Source of the DNA: Bog-756 sp963699085
GTDB lineage: Bacteria; Actinomycetota; Acidimicrobiia; Acidimicrobiales; RAAP-2
Direction of reading: 5' to 3'
DNA length: 64,000 nt
Assembly (NCBI GenBank): GCA_963699085.1
Contig: CAVOTH010000004.1
Location: forward strand, 620,001 to 684,000
Shown here: positions 41,856 to 50,063 of the stretch, in pieces
How the letters are laid out: every line of letters starts with the position of its first letter
Numbering within the stretch: the stretch's first letter is position 1
Notes under the pieces: model-generated
What the model saw: only the letters and a program-made list of their open reading frames with translations
Told to the model about the DNA's origin: nothing
Databases searched by the model: none
Translations under genes and position numbers: made by a program

Positions 41856-42442
41856 ATACACGACAAAACCTGCAACGTCCTGAACAGGGGCGTTCCACGT
41901 ACTTCCAGGTCAGGGAGAGCTAAAGCCATTTGACGCAGTACCCGCCAGGTGACGTATGGTGCGGCCAGTCCCACTCGCCCCGAGGATTGTATTTCACGGT
42001 TTCGGCCGTTCGAACAGTCCGAGGGGGGGATGCTGTGAGAGGCGGAGGAAGGCCCAAGGGGTCGAGTAGAAAACACCTCCCCGAGGCCGTCGGCGAAAGT
42101 CGGAGGTACCGGGGTGGTGGTGCCAAAGATCCCTTGGGCCGAACCGCCTGATCCCCCTGTTGCGGGGCTGCGCCGGGAGCACGGCGAGGCCATGGGAGGG
42201 CGCGGTGGACCTCGACCGAGCCGATACCCGGTATCCTGGCGGCCGCCCGAGCAGGCACCCGACAGCCCGAGCTGCGCCATGCACCACCGATGGAGCGTTT
42301 CCTGGCATGATCCCCACCCAACGGCGGCACCAGCTGGGACGGTGTCCGGCAGGGAACGTGTGTCGGGTGCGACGAACGAACGGAAGGCCGAGCCGTCTAT
42401 GCTCCCGGCCAACTCACCACCGAAAGACCGATACCCACCAAC
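41856..42442. other. 587-bp non-coding region between the ThyX-like gene and the DUF4193 gene
   Basis: No open frame here has convincing coding character. Besides the structured element at 42051-42140 it has several smaller hairpins (gccg/cggc near 42172-42182), a 13-base dyad gatacccggtatc at 42223-42235 overlapping a TATCCT box, and a TATGCT box near 42396 that could be the -10 of the DUF4193 gene. Confidence 0.6.
42051..42140. ncRNA. Candidate structured RNA
   Basis: Two 10-base arms, ggcccaaggg (42051-42060) and cccttgggcc (42131-42140), are perfectly complementary and enclose 70 bases; a G-T pair can extend the stem inward. Inside them cacctcccc (42075-42083) pairs with ggggtggtg (42111-42119) with one mismatch, and the central part can fold further. 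A nested double stem of this length in a non-coding region suggests a stable RNA or a leader structure. No match to tmRNA, RNase P RNA, SRP RNA or a known riboswitch was recognised, and the strand is not certain. Confidence 0.45.
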
Positions 42443-42910
42443 ATGGCTGAAGACATCGATGAAGTTGAAGGACCGGACGAGCTGATCGAGGAGGACCTCG
42501 AGGAGCTGGCCGACGACGACGATCTGATCGTGGACGACCCTTTGCTCGATGACGACGACGACGAGGTCGTCGCGGTCATCGAGGTGGACGATGAGGAGCC
42601 CGACGTGCCGACCGGCACGGCCAAGGCTGTGGCGAAAGCCGCAGGCGAGGAGACCGACGAGGACGACGAGGAGGAGCCCGACGATGAGGACGTCGAAGCC
42701 AGTCTCGACACGATCCTGAAGGAGCGCCTGGTCGTCGAGGAGGTCGAGGACGACGAGGAGTCGCCCGAGCCCGAGGACCGAACCGGCGACGGAGTGGAGC
42801 GGGTACTGCCGAAGCAGCCCGGTGAGTTCGTGTGCCGCTCGTGCTTCCTGGTGAAGCACGGCAACCAGTTGGCGGACAAGAAGAAGATGCTCTGCCGCGA
42901 CTGCGTGTGA
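42443..42910 (+). CDS. DUF4193 protein, acidic with C-terminal zinc ribbon
   Basis: A 155-residue protein. Residues 1-120 are very acidic with long Asp/Glu runs and probably disordered. The C-terminal FVCRSCFLVKHGNQL...MLCRDC has two CxxC pairs 19-20 residues apart, forming a zinc ribbon. This is the DUF4193 pattern, widespread in actinobacteria and often near RNA polymerase or sigma-associated functions; the function is unknown. Usual DUF4193 proteins are about 100 residues, so the acidic arm is longer than normal here. There is no ribosome-binding site before ATG 42443. Confidence 0.88.
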   Translation: MAEDIDEVEGPDELIEEDLEELADDDDLIVDDPLLDDDDDEVVAVIEVDDEEPDVPTGTAKAVAKAAGEETDEDDEEEPDDEDVEASLDTILKERLVVEEVEDDEESPEPEDRTGDGVERVLPKQPGEFVCRSCFLVKHGNQLADKKKMLCRDCV

Positions 42911-42922
42911 ACGGAGGCGAGC

Positions 42923-43540
42923 ATGGCCGACACCCCTGACGACCACGAGGACGACCAGCCGCTGACCGAACGATTCTTGGACCTGTTCGTGTTCTTGCCG
43001 ACCGGGCTCGCCGTCACCCTCGTCGAGGAACTCCCTCGACTTGCTGAGCGAGGACGCGAACGTCTGGGTGTCCGGGTCAACTCGGCCCGAGCGGTGGGCC
43101 AGTTCACGGTCAGAGCCGGGCACCGCGAACTTCGCCGGCGTTCGACTGGTCTGAAGCGTGCGCCGGGCGGACCGTCGACGACGAAGGGGCCCACGGCCGA
43201 CGGGACGACGCCCGCGACTCCGCCTCGTCCTCCGCGTCTGCGGGCGATCCCCCGGCCCCCGGTCCAGTCGTCACCGACAACAGCGCCGCCTCCAGAATCG
43301 ACACCACCGACCAGTGACCCGGCTGATGCCGCCTCGACCGGGGCCGTCAACGGCCACGTACCTGACGTGGCCTCGTTGGCCATTCCCGGATTCGACACCT
43401 TGTCGGCATCCCAGGTCGTGCAGCGGCTCGACGGGCTCAGTCGGTCCGAGCTGGTGGCGGTGCGGACCTACGAGGCCTCCACCCGGGGGCGGCGGACGAT
43501 CCTCAGTCGGGTCGATCAGCTGCTCGACGAGCGGTCCTGA
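42923..43540 (+). CDS. Conserved hypothetical protein, lipid-droplet-associated-like N-terminus
   Basis: A 205-residue protein from ATG 42923 (gaggcgagc site). The N-terminal third has an amphipathic, partly hydrophobic helix (FLDLFVFLPTGLAVTLVEEL) followed by LAERGRERLGVRVNSARAVG. The middle is Pro/Thr/Ser-rich and disordered. The C-terminal 50 residues (IPGFDTLSASQVVQRLDGL, ELVAVRTYEASTRGRRTIL) form a compact helical motif found at the end of many actinobacterial proteins of unknown role. It starts 12 bases after the DUF4193 gene, so it is probably co-transcribed. Confidence 0.72.
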   Translation: MADTPDDHEDDQPLTERFLDLFVFLPTGLAVTLVEELPRLAERGRERLGVRVNSARAVGQFTVRAGHRELRRRSTGLKRAPGGPSTTKGPTADGTTPATPPRPPRLRAIPRPPVQSSPTTAPPPESTPPTSDPADAASTGAVNGHVPDVASLAIPGFDTLSASQVVQRLDGLSRSELVAVRTYEASTRGRRTILSRVDQLLDERS

Positions 43541-43575
43541 CCGCGGTCGACGGCGACAGGCGTTCGGAGGTCCCG

Positions 43576-44049
43576 GTGGAGCAGGTCCGAGGGGCCGGTG
43601 AGGACGATCTGGACCGGCTGGTGGAGCTCGTGACCGAGTTCCACGGATCGTCCATCGGGCGGCGCGGCGTCGGGAATACCCGGACCAGCGACGAAGGCGG
43701 CCATCCACCGGGGTCGTCCCGTGACGAGGTCGGCGCCTATGTGACCGGACCGGAGCGAACCGCGCTTGTCGGGCTGCTCGACGACTGGATCGCCGGTGCT
43801 GCGTTGTGCCGGGTGGACGAGGCGGACGGTGACCATCGAGGGGTGCTCGACCTGTGCTTCGTCGAACACGGCGCCCGTGAGGTGGGACTCGGTCGACTCC
43901 TCCTCGACCACTCTCTCGACTGGTTCCGTCACCAGGGCTGCACCGGTGTCGACGGCACGGCCTTTCCCGGAGACCGCGATGCCAAGCAGTTCTTCGAGTC
44001 GGCAGGCTTCAAGGCCCGGCTCCTGGTGATGCACCTACCGCTCGACTGA
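43576..44049 (+). CDS. GNAT-family N-acetyltransferase
   Basis: A 157-residue protein with the GNAT acetyl-CoA loop in LDLCFVEHGAREVGLGRLLLD and the later GVDGTAFPGDRDAKQFFESAGF. The start of the fold (MEQVRGAGEDDLDRLVELVTEF) is typical. The GTG at 43576 is 35 bases after the preceding gene. The substrate is unknown. Confidence 0.82.
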   Translation: MEQVRGAGEDDLDRLVELVTEFHGSSIGRRGVGNTRTSDEGGHPPGSSRDEVGAYVTGPERTALVGLLDDWIAGAALCRVDEADGDHRGVLDLCFVEHGAREVGLGRLLLDHSLDWFRHQGCTGVDGTAFPGDRDAKQFFESAGFKARLLVMHLPLD

Positions 44050-44114
44050 ACGCGTCGCCACGGACGGCGACTGACGGAGCAGCTCGAAGGAGCGAGACTT
44101 CCGGGTGACGAGCG

Positions 44115-45491
44115 CTAGGAGGCGCGTCGTCCGCCCGAACGGGCCAGTACGGGGCGACGGGGGCCTGGTGGCGGGGGGATCGGGATCCCCAGCAGTCTGG
44201 CCAACTCGGGCACCAGGCCAGCGGCCTTGCGGGCCTCGGTCAGCAGGGCCTCGTCCGCCCCGGTGGGTAGCCCGACGGGCTTCACCGTGCGGCGTACCGG
44301 GCACTCGACGACGACCTCGAGGAGCGCGAGCCATTCAGCGGGTGCCAGATCCGGGGACATCGCCTGGCCGGCAGCATCCGACAGGCGGACGGCCAGCTCG
44401 GCGGAGAGACGGGCCGAGGGTTCCGGAGGGCGGATCGAGGCGCGCAGGGCGTCGATCACCCGACCCTCGTCGAGGGCCCCGGTGATCCGCTCGACCCAGC
44501 GCTCGCGGAGGGCGGTGATCCGCTCGTTGAGACTGGTGCGTAGGGCGGTGACCATCTGGGTTCCCTCGTCATCGAGGGTGACGGTGGAGGCGGAGGCGAC
44601 GATGGAGCGGAGCTCGCGCAGCGGTGTGTCCTTGCCGGTGTTGCGGGCGACGGAGGCCCGATCCTTCCATGTGGCCAGGTTGATGATGGGTCGGAGCTCC
44701 TCGGCCATGGCCATGAGCGGTGCCTCGGTGACTTCGGGGCGGCCCTCGGCCCGTGCCCGGGTGTTCTGCTCGATGATGGCCTGGCGCACCGAGGGGATCC
44801 CGCCGCGCAGCAGCTGCTCGGCCACCGGGATCTGCTCGGGGCGTAATTCGGCCAGGGCGGCATTGCGATAGACGGTCGAGGTGGCGGGACGCCGATCCCC
44901 GCGTTCGCGGCCACCTGCACCCTCGCGACCACCGGGACGCGCGGGGCCGGTCCGGCGTGCTCCGCCGGCTCCGCCCGCTCCGCCCGCAGTGCTGCCTGCA
45001 CCCGGAGCGCCACTGCCGCGGGTCGACCCACCGTCGCGGCTCCGTCCCTCGCCTCGCGGTGGCCGGGCTCCCTCACCCCGCGGTGCGCGGGCTCCATCGC
45101 CCCGGGGTGCACGATCGCCCTCGGTGCGCGGCCCGCGGCCCGACGGACGTCGGGAGCCGTCGCGGTCGCCGTCGCCGTAGTCGTCGCGCCGACGCTTTCC
45201 CTTGCCGGCAAGGACGACGTTGACGTCGGGTCCCTTCTGGGGGGTGCCGATGATCTCGATCCGCTCGATCGGCTTGGGCTCGGACTTCCCTTTGGGGGCG
45301 AGCAGCGCGGTCACCGTCGTCCCATCGAGCGTTGTCTCCACCTCGGCCCGCAGCACGGTTCCGACAGCGGTGCCAGGAGGGACGAGATCGGACGCCACGG
45401 TGCCCCGGGGAAGCTTGGCCCCGGCGGCGCGCCACGTCCATGTGGTCTCGTCCGACTGACTGGTGAGTTCGACTTCGATTCGATGGCCCAT
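44115..45491 (-). CDS. Hypothetical three-part protein with RG-rich linker
   Basis: A 458-residue protein from ATG 45491. Residues 1-105 form a beta-rich domain (IEVELTSQSDETTWTWRAAG, VASDLVPPGTAVGTVLRAEV), perhaps OB- or SH3-like. Residues about 110-205 are low-complexity, rich in Arg, Gly and Pro, with repeated APRGxGAR units, like RNA-binding RGG stretches. The remainder (VYRNAALAELRPEQIPVAEQ onward) is helical. No enzyme motif is seen. The layout suggests a nucleic-acid-binding protein, but this is inference from composition. A TAGCCT box lies 10 bases upstream of the start. Confidence 0.72.
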   Translation of the reverse strand: MGHRIEVELTSQSDETTWTWRAAGAKLPRGTVASDLVPPGTAVGTVLRAEVETTLDGTTVTALLAPKGKSEPKPIERIEIIGTPQKGPDVNVVLAGKGKRRRDDYGDGDRDGSRRPSGRGPRTEGDRAPRGDGARAPRGEGARPPRGEGRSRDGGSTRGSGAPGAGSTAGGAGGAGGARRTGPARPGGREGAGGRERGDRRPATSTVYRNAALAELRPEQIPVAEQLLRGGIPSVRQAIIEQNTRARAEGRPEVTEAPLMAMAEELRPIINLATWKDRASVARNTGKDTPLRELRSIVASASTVTLDDEGTQMVTALRTSLNERITALRERWVERITGALDEGRVIDALRASIRPPEPSARLSAELAVRLSDAAGQAMSPDLAPAEWLALLEVVVECPVRRTVKPVGLPTGADEALLTEARKAAGLVPELARLLGIPIPPPPGPRRPVLARSGGRRAS

Positions 45492-45639
45492 ACCGGGCGA
45501 CAGGCTACTGCCGAAGCTACCCCCTCGCGAACGACAGGCGTGGTGCAGCGAACCACTCCGGTCCGCGGCCAGAGGAGGTATCGGATAGTCCCTGCTCACG
45601 ACCTCGGCCCGGCGCGTCCCGTCGTGCCGGCCCAGCCCC

Positions 45640-45645
45640 TACGCT
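45640..45645 (+). promoter_or_regulatory. -10 box for the nitroreductase, leaderless arrangement
   Basis: TACGCT, seven bases, ATG 45653. Confidence 0.55.
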
Positions 45646-45652
45646 TCATCCG

Positions 45653-46276
45653 ATGGAGGCACCGGAAGCGATGACCCTAGACCCGTCGGCGGAAGTCCCA
45701 CCGGCCGATCCGGGCTATGTGGCCCGCCTGTCGGCCGTACGGGCCGAGCCCGATCGGGACGGTACGCCTCCGAGCCCAGCCGACCTCGAGTCGATATTGG
45801 CTACGGCGGTGACCGTGCCCGACCACGGTGACCTCCGTCCCTGGCGCTTCGCCGTGTGCAGTGGTGCCGGCCGGGAGCGGTTCGCAGCGGCTCTGGTGGC
45901 GGGCCTGCACGAGGCCCGCGGAGACGACCTGCCGGAGGCGATGGTGGCCAAGATGCACGGGAAGGCGTTCGCCGCTCCGTGTGCCGTGGTGCTCATCGCG
46001 TCACCCGACACGTCGTCGAACGTGGAGGTGTGGGAGCAGGTGGCCTCGGCTTCGTGTACCGGGTACGCCATGGTGCTGGCGGCCACCGGGCTCGGCTACG
46101 GGGCGGTATGGAAGAGCGCGGCGGTGCTCGCCACCACGCCGGTTCGCCAGCTGTTCGACGTCGGCCCCGACGAGTCACTGATGGGCTGGGTCAACCTCGG
46201 GACACCGGCGCCGTTGGGACGAAAGGCCAGCGCCGATCGGGTCCATACCCCCCAGGTACTGCGCATCGACACCTGA
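45653..46276 (+). CDS. Nitroreductase-family flavoprotein
   Basis: A 207-residue FMN-type nitroreductase. TVPDHGDLRPWRFAVCSGA is the FMN-binding N-terminal motif, KAFAAPCAVVLIAS and VWEQVASASCTGYAMVLAATGLGYGAVWKS form the core, and MGWVNLGTP the C-terminal FMN contact. The substrate is unknown; the fold is shared with dihydropteridine reductases and RdxA-type enzymes. The internal ATG at 45671 is a possible alternative start. Confidence 0.88.
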   Translation: MEAPEAMTLDPSAEVPPADPGYVARLSAVRAEPDRDGTPPSPADLESILATAVTVPDHGDLRPWRFAVCSGAGRERFAAALVAGLHEARGDDLPEAMVAKMHGKAFAAPCAVVLIASPDTSSNVEVWEQVASASCTGYAMVLAATGLGYGAVWKSAAVLATTPVRQLFDVGPDESLMGWVNLGTPAPLGRKASADRVHTPQVLRIDT

Positions 46277-46300
46277 CGGTCGAGGCGATCCAGCCCGGAG

Positions 46301-46555
46301 CTACCAGCCGAACCGGGCCATCGGCGGGCCGATTCCGGCGTCATCGGCGCACACTCCGCACAGGTCCATGCGACGGGCCCCCGGCCTGTCTGAAGCCGCC
46401 ACCCGCCGCCAGCCGTAGCGGCGGGCCTCTTCGAGGCACGATGACTCGGACCATCGGGGCTGGGTGCGCGAACCGCACTTTCCGCAGGTGCGGAAGTAGA
46501 TGCCGTCTTCGTCGTAGAGGTCCTCGAATGAGAACTCGTCGGGGTCGTAGTCCAT
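46301..46555 (-). CDS. Small CxxC zinc-ribbon-like protein
   Basis: An 84-residue protein with an acidic N-terminus (MDYDPDEFSFEDLYDEDG), a TCGKCGSRTQPRW knuckle and a second LCGVCAD pair 45 residues later, together able to bind one zinc. ATG at 46555 has a strong gaggagcg site; the open frame continues upstream without coding character. It is convergent with the nitroreductase gene. No known family was recognised. Confidence 0.65.
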   Translation of the reverse strand: MDYDPDEFSFEDLYDEDGIYFRTCGKCGSRTQPRWSESSCLEEARRYGWRRVAASDRPGARRMDLCGVCADDAGIGPPMARFGW

Positions 46556-46709
46556 GGCGATCGCTCCTCGACGAGGATACCGGGCGCGGTCGTCGGTTGG
46601 AATCCCACCGCACGATGCCACACTCCGACGGGGCAGCGGTCCGGGTTGCGGCATAACCTCGACTGCGTCCATCGAGCCCGGTCGACCCGAATCTTCAAGG
46701 AGCCATGCC

Positions 46710-47123
46710 ATGTCCGATATGAACGACTTCAATACCCAGATCATCTCCGAGTTCAGGTCCAATGGCGGAAAGGTCGGCGGACCGTTCGAAGGTGCGACAG
46801 TCCTGCTGCTGACCACCACCGGCGCACGATCGGGCCTCGAGCGGGTCAACCCGGTGGTGGCCCGGACCGAGGGGGACGACGTGTACGTATTCGCCTCCAA
46901 GGCCGGCGCGCCCACCAATCCGGACTGGTTCCACAATCTGGTCGCCAACCCTGAGGTGACCGTCGAAGTCGGGACCGAGACCTACCCGGCGCGCGCCGAG
47001 GTCCTCGGCTCGGCCGACCGGGACCGTGTGTACGGGGCGCAGGCCGCCGAGTACCCCAACTTCGCCGAGTACCAGGCCGCAACCGACCGGGTGATCCCGG
47101 TGGTCCGGCTCCAGAGGGTCTGA
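46710..47123 (+). CDS. F420-dependent nitroreductase-family protein (Ddn/DUF385)
   Basis: A 137-residue split-beta-barrel protein. The family core is VLLLTTTGARSGLERVNPV, followed by VYVFASKAGAPTNPDWFHNL and PEVTVEVGTETYPARAEVL, which bind deazaflavin. These proteins use F420H2 to reduce quinones, nitroimidazoles and related compounds. ATG at 46710 has an aaggagcc site. F420 is made through the cofGH gene at 15.3-17.7 kb. A second member lies at 59.0 kb. Confidence 0.9.
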   Translation: MSDMNDFNTQIISEFRSNGGKVGGPFEGATVLLLTTTGARSGLERVNPVVARTEGDDVYVFASKAGAPTNPDWFHNLVANPEVTVEVGTETYPARAEVLGSADRDRVYGAQAAEYPNFAEYQAATDRVIPVVRLQRV

Positions 47124-47159
47124 ATCCCGGCATCACCCCGGCACCCCGCCCGTCGGACC

Positions 47160-47165
47160 TACCGT
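47160..47165 (+). promoter_or_regulatory. -10 box for the small zinc-finger gene, leaderless arrangement
   Basis: TACCGT, six bases, ATG 47172. Confidence 0.5.
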
Positions 47166-47171
47166 CGTCCC

Positions 47172-47522
47172 ATGACCACGTCACCCGAGCTCGACCGGTG
47201 TAGCTGGTGCCACCGTCCGCTGGCCCAGCGGCCCGGCGCAGGCCGGCCACGACTGTTCTGCAGCCGGTCACACCGACAGCGGGCCTACGAAGCCCGCAGG
47301 AGGGCCGATGACCTGCGGGTTCCTCCCGACCAGTGCATCGTGGCCACCGCCGATCTCCGCACGCTGCATGATCGGCTCTACCGGCTGGAGGCCGCAGTCG
47401 AAGATGTCCGGGGCGACCTGGGGTCCCCGGACGGGACCGACGACTTCAGACAGGCGTATGAGCACCTGATGGACGCCGTCGTCGATCTGGTGGGGACAGT
47501 GGTCGAACCGGTCCGTCACTGA
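47172..47522 (+). CDS. Small zinc-finger protein with RQRAY-type motif
   Basis: A 116-residue protein. Residues 10-45 hold CSWCHRPL and, after GRPRLFC, a basic SRSHRQRAYEARRRA helix, a pattern seen in a family of small actinobacterial proteins of unknown role. The C-terminal half is a helical segment (LRTLHDRLYRLEAAVEDVRG). A degraded paralogue with the same CxxC and RQRAYRA features lies at 51496-51638. Confidence 0.7.
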   Translation: MTTSPELDRCSWCHRPLAQRPGAGRPRLFCSRSHRQRAYEARRRADDLRVPPDQCIVATADLRTLHDRLYRLEAAVEDVRGDLGSPDGTDDFRQAYEHLMDAVVDLVGTVVEPVRH

Positions 47523-47599
47523 CCGGACGGCGGGGGAGGGGAGTGGTCCCCGCCAGACGAAGTGCGAGTATGTGGGCCCGATATCGCGAGGAGCCGACG

Positions 47600-47854
47600 T
47601 TGCCCGACGACCAAGTGCTGTTCGACCAGGTGGGCGCCATTCTGCAGGAGGAGGGGGGCTGGCACTACGAGCCGTCATCGACGCCGGGTGGTTTGCCCTC
47701 GTGGTGCCTTGATCCGGGAGGACGGGTGATGTGTTCGGTCAACGTCATCGACGGTGCCGTCGTCCTCTATTTTCCGGAGGAGGACCATGAATTGACGCTC
47801 GACGGACTCGATGGGCTGCACGCGTGGCTGGCTCGCGCTCGAGGTGACAAGTAG
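47600..47854 (+). CDS. Small hypothetical protein
   Basis: An 84-residue protein with no recognised domain (VLFDQVGAILQEEGGWHYEP, VNVIDGAVVLYFPEEDHELT). TTG at 47600 is preferred because gaggag lies six bases upstream; ATG 47570 or GTG 47543 would add 10-19 residues. The composition is typical of the flanking genome. Confidence 0.55.
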   Translation: MPDDQVLFDQVGAILQEEGGWHYEPSSTPGGLPSWCLDPGGRVMCSVNVIDGAVVLYFPEEDHELTLDGLDGLHAWLARARGDK

Positions 47855-47954
47855 GCGGGCGTCCGGTCCGGCGTGACCTGTGGCACTGACCTTCGGTGTT
47901 GAGAAGTGCTCTGACCAGCCACGTTCACCCGGGTCAGGGTCGCTGATCGGATTG

Positions 47955-48848
47955 ATGATGGCACGAAACATGCACGACGATCAGATCGACAGCGATGCCG
48001 CTCTGGTGCGCTCATTGCTTATCGCCCAATTTCCGCGGTGGGCGAACCTGCCGATCGAGGCCGTGCGGTCCACCGGGACGGACAATGCGCTCTATCGGCT
48101 CGGGAGCGACATGGTGGTTCGTATGCCCCTGCGGCCAGCGGCGACTCACTCGATCGACAAGGAGCATCGATGGCTACCGTTGATGGCGCAGCACCTCCCA
48201 GTCCAGATCCCGATTCCGATCGCGCGAGGAGAACCGACGGGCGCATTCCCATGGCCGTGGTCGGTGGTGACTTGGATCGACGGCACAGATGCAACGGCGA
48301 TGGCGCAGTTCGGTTATCGGACTCCGATCGATATCGCGCACATCGTCGCAGCGCTGCATTCGATCGACCCGACCGGGGGACCGGAGCCAGAGTCCGAGTT
48401 CGGAAGAGGTGTGCCCCTGGCCAAAAGGGATCGGTTCACCCGCGGGGCGATCGACGCTTTGGGCACCTTGATCGACTACGAGGCCGCAATCACTCGCTGG
48501 GAGGCTGCGGTGGAGGTTCCGGAGTGGGATCGGCCGGCTGTCTGGGTTCATGGCGATATCGCATCCGGCAACATCCTGTTCCGAGACGGGCATGTCGTCG
48601 CCGTCATCGATTGGGGCTGCCTCGGTGTAGGCGACCCGGCTTGTGACCTCATCGTTGCCTGGGAGATGTTCGATCCGATCTCCCGCCACCTGTTCCGTTC
48701 CGAACTGGAGGTCGACGACGCCACCTGGGAGCGTGGTCGTGGCTGGGCGCTCTCCACCGCCGTGGCCGAGCTGTCCTACTACCGGCTCACGAACCCATTC
48801 ATGGCCGGCCGAGCCCGTCGCCAGATCGCCGCCGTCCTCAACGGATAG
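47955..48848 (+). CDS. Aminoglycoside-phosphotransferase-family kinase
   Basis: A 297-residue protein kinase-like fold. The catalytic loop is WVHGDIASGNILF (Brenner motif HGDxxxxN) and the metal-binding DWG lies in VVAVIDWGCLGVGDPACDL; the N-terminal lobe has VVRMPLRP. Members phosphorylate antibiotics, choline or other small molecules; the substrate is unknown. ATG at 47955 or 47970 is likelier than GTG 47880. It is the last well-formed gene before the accessory region. Confidence 0.85.
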   Translation: MMARNMHDDQIDSDAALVRSLLIAQFPRWANLPIEAVRSTGTDNALYRLGSDMVVRMPLRPAATHSIDKEHRWLPLMAQHLPVQIPIPIARGEPTGAFPWPWSVVTWIDGTDATAMAQFGYRTPIDIAHIVAALHSIDPTGGPEPESEFGRGVPLAKRDRFTRGAIDALGTLIDYEAAITRWEAAVEVPEWDRPAVWVHGDIASGNILFRDGHVVAVIDWGCLGVGDPACDLIVAWEMFDPISRHLFRSELEVDDATWERGRGWALSTAVAELSYYRLTNPFMAGRARRQIAAVLNG

Positions 48849-49361
48849 TCGAGACGGGCCGCTGCCTGGTGTTGCGACTCAGGGCTAGCGGAACAAACAA
48901 CGGCCGACTAGTGGATGGATGAGAGTTGCAATGAACACCACCACCCTTTCGCCAACTCCACGCGCCGTAAATCAGGGGGAAACTCGCCCTACGGGGGCAC
49001 GAGATCGATGTTGTGGCCAATGGGAATGCCCGGATCAACCGGATGTCACACGCGCCAACGTCAACGACAACCTGCCCCGGACACTGGCGGCCGCTCGAGT
49101 TACGTCACGGTGACGGAATAGGAGGGGTGAGCGGGCGGGCCCCGTGCGATTCAAATTCCTGCCTTCGCTGGCCGGACTCGAGACTTCTGGGTGGGCCACG
49201 GCACCTCGAGCCAGAACGCCCCTAAGCGGCCACACATTGCCAAACGGCCAAAGGAGCTGGATCGTCCGGTCAGATGACCCAGGCGCGACCTGGGTGGGGA
49301 ATTTCCAGGACATGCCGGTCGATCGACAACCGGTCAGATCCCGCTAAACCGCCGATATATA
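48849..49361. other. Intergenic stretch at the border of the accessory region
   Basis: No convincing gene. Short open frames are present (for example 49144-49347) but lack similarity, ribosome-binding sites or family features. A TATAAT hexamer at 49358-49363 just before the next remnant could be a -10 box, but no -35 is seen. Confidence 0.5.
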
Positions 49362-49538
49362 ATTAGTCGGGCCCGTGAGCTGATCGACAGCCAGCTCGAG
49401 GAGCTCGTCGTCGAGGCGCTGTCGGGCGGCGTGGATAGGTCAGCGGTCGCTCATGTGCTCGGTATGTCCAGGTCGTCCCTTTACAGGGCGTTCGGGCATG
49501 TGATGCGGACTCGACAAGAGAGCGGAGCGCCAGTCTGA
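49362..49538 (+). pseudogene. Helix-turn-helix fragment
   Basis: An open frame of about 58 codons ending at TGA 49536-49538 encodes RELIDSQLEELVVEALSGGV followed by DRSAVAHVLGMSRSSLYRAF, a good helix-turn-helix like those at the end of resolvases or in small regulators. There is no ATG, GTG or TTG at its beginning, so it is probably the remnant of a longer gene. Confidence 0.45.
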
Positions 49539-49624
49539 AGTGTGGAAATTGCGGGAAGGCCATTAGCTACGTCGAAGGTAGTTGGTTCCATACCTGGTGG
49601 GTTCGGGATTCGGAGCATGGGTAG
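49535..49624 (+). pseudogene. Zinc-ribbon fragment
   Basis: A frame ending at TAG 49622-49624 encodes KCGNCGKAISYVEGSWFHTW, resembling the CxxCGxxI...W-x-H pattern of small actinobacterial zinc ribbons. There is no start codon and it overlaps the end of the HTH fragment in another frame. Evidence is by pattern only. Confidence 0.35.
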
Positions 49625-50063
49625 ATTCCGGCCGGCAGCAGCGAATGTGCCTGGCGTGGCCGGCCGCTGCCATCCCCTTGTTCGCAGTTCCGGCCACGGG
49701 TTGTGAGCCGGGTTCGTAGGCAGATTCGTTCGATCGGGGGTGGCCTCGCATGGCGGGTGACTGGTCGATGCGGCCGAGTAGCGGTGGTGTGCACGGAGGA
49801 ACGCCGCCAGGCGTCCGGCTGGCACTCACAGTCTTTCGGCAGCAGCGGCACAGTCAAGGCCGGAGGCAGACCACAGAGCGCAGCGAGCGGGGTTGACGGT
49901 GACGGTGTGCTCTCAGAATGGAGTTGGTCCCTTGGGGGACCTACGTGCGCCCGGAGGGCCTATCGCTCCCCTGTCGCACCTGGTACCGAGCCGTGGGCTG
50001 GTGTCAGCGCCCCGCTCCCGGCGATCGGGGACAGGGCCGACAGCTTGCCTTTAAGCTTGCCTC

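Noticed and set aside
42001..42140. RNase P RNA, tmRNA or 6S RNA
   Set aside because: ggaggaaggccc only loosely recalls the RNase P GAGGAAAGUCC core, and the other conserved segments are absent. No tmRNA tag frame or SRP tetraloop motif was found.
49144..49180. tRNA-like T-arm (gattcaaattc) as an attachment-site remnant
   Set aside because: The flanking bases do not form a T stem and no anticodon or acceptor stem can be drawn.
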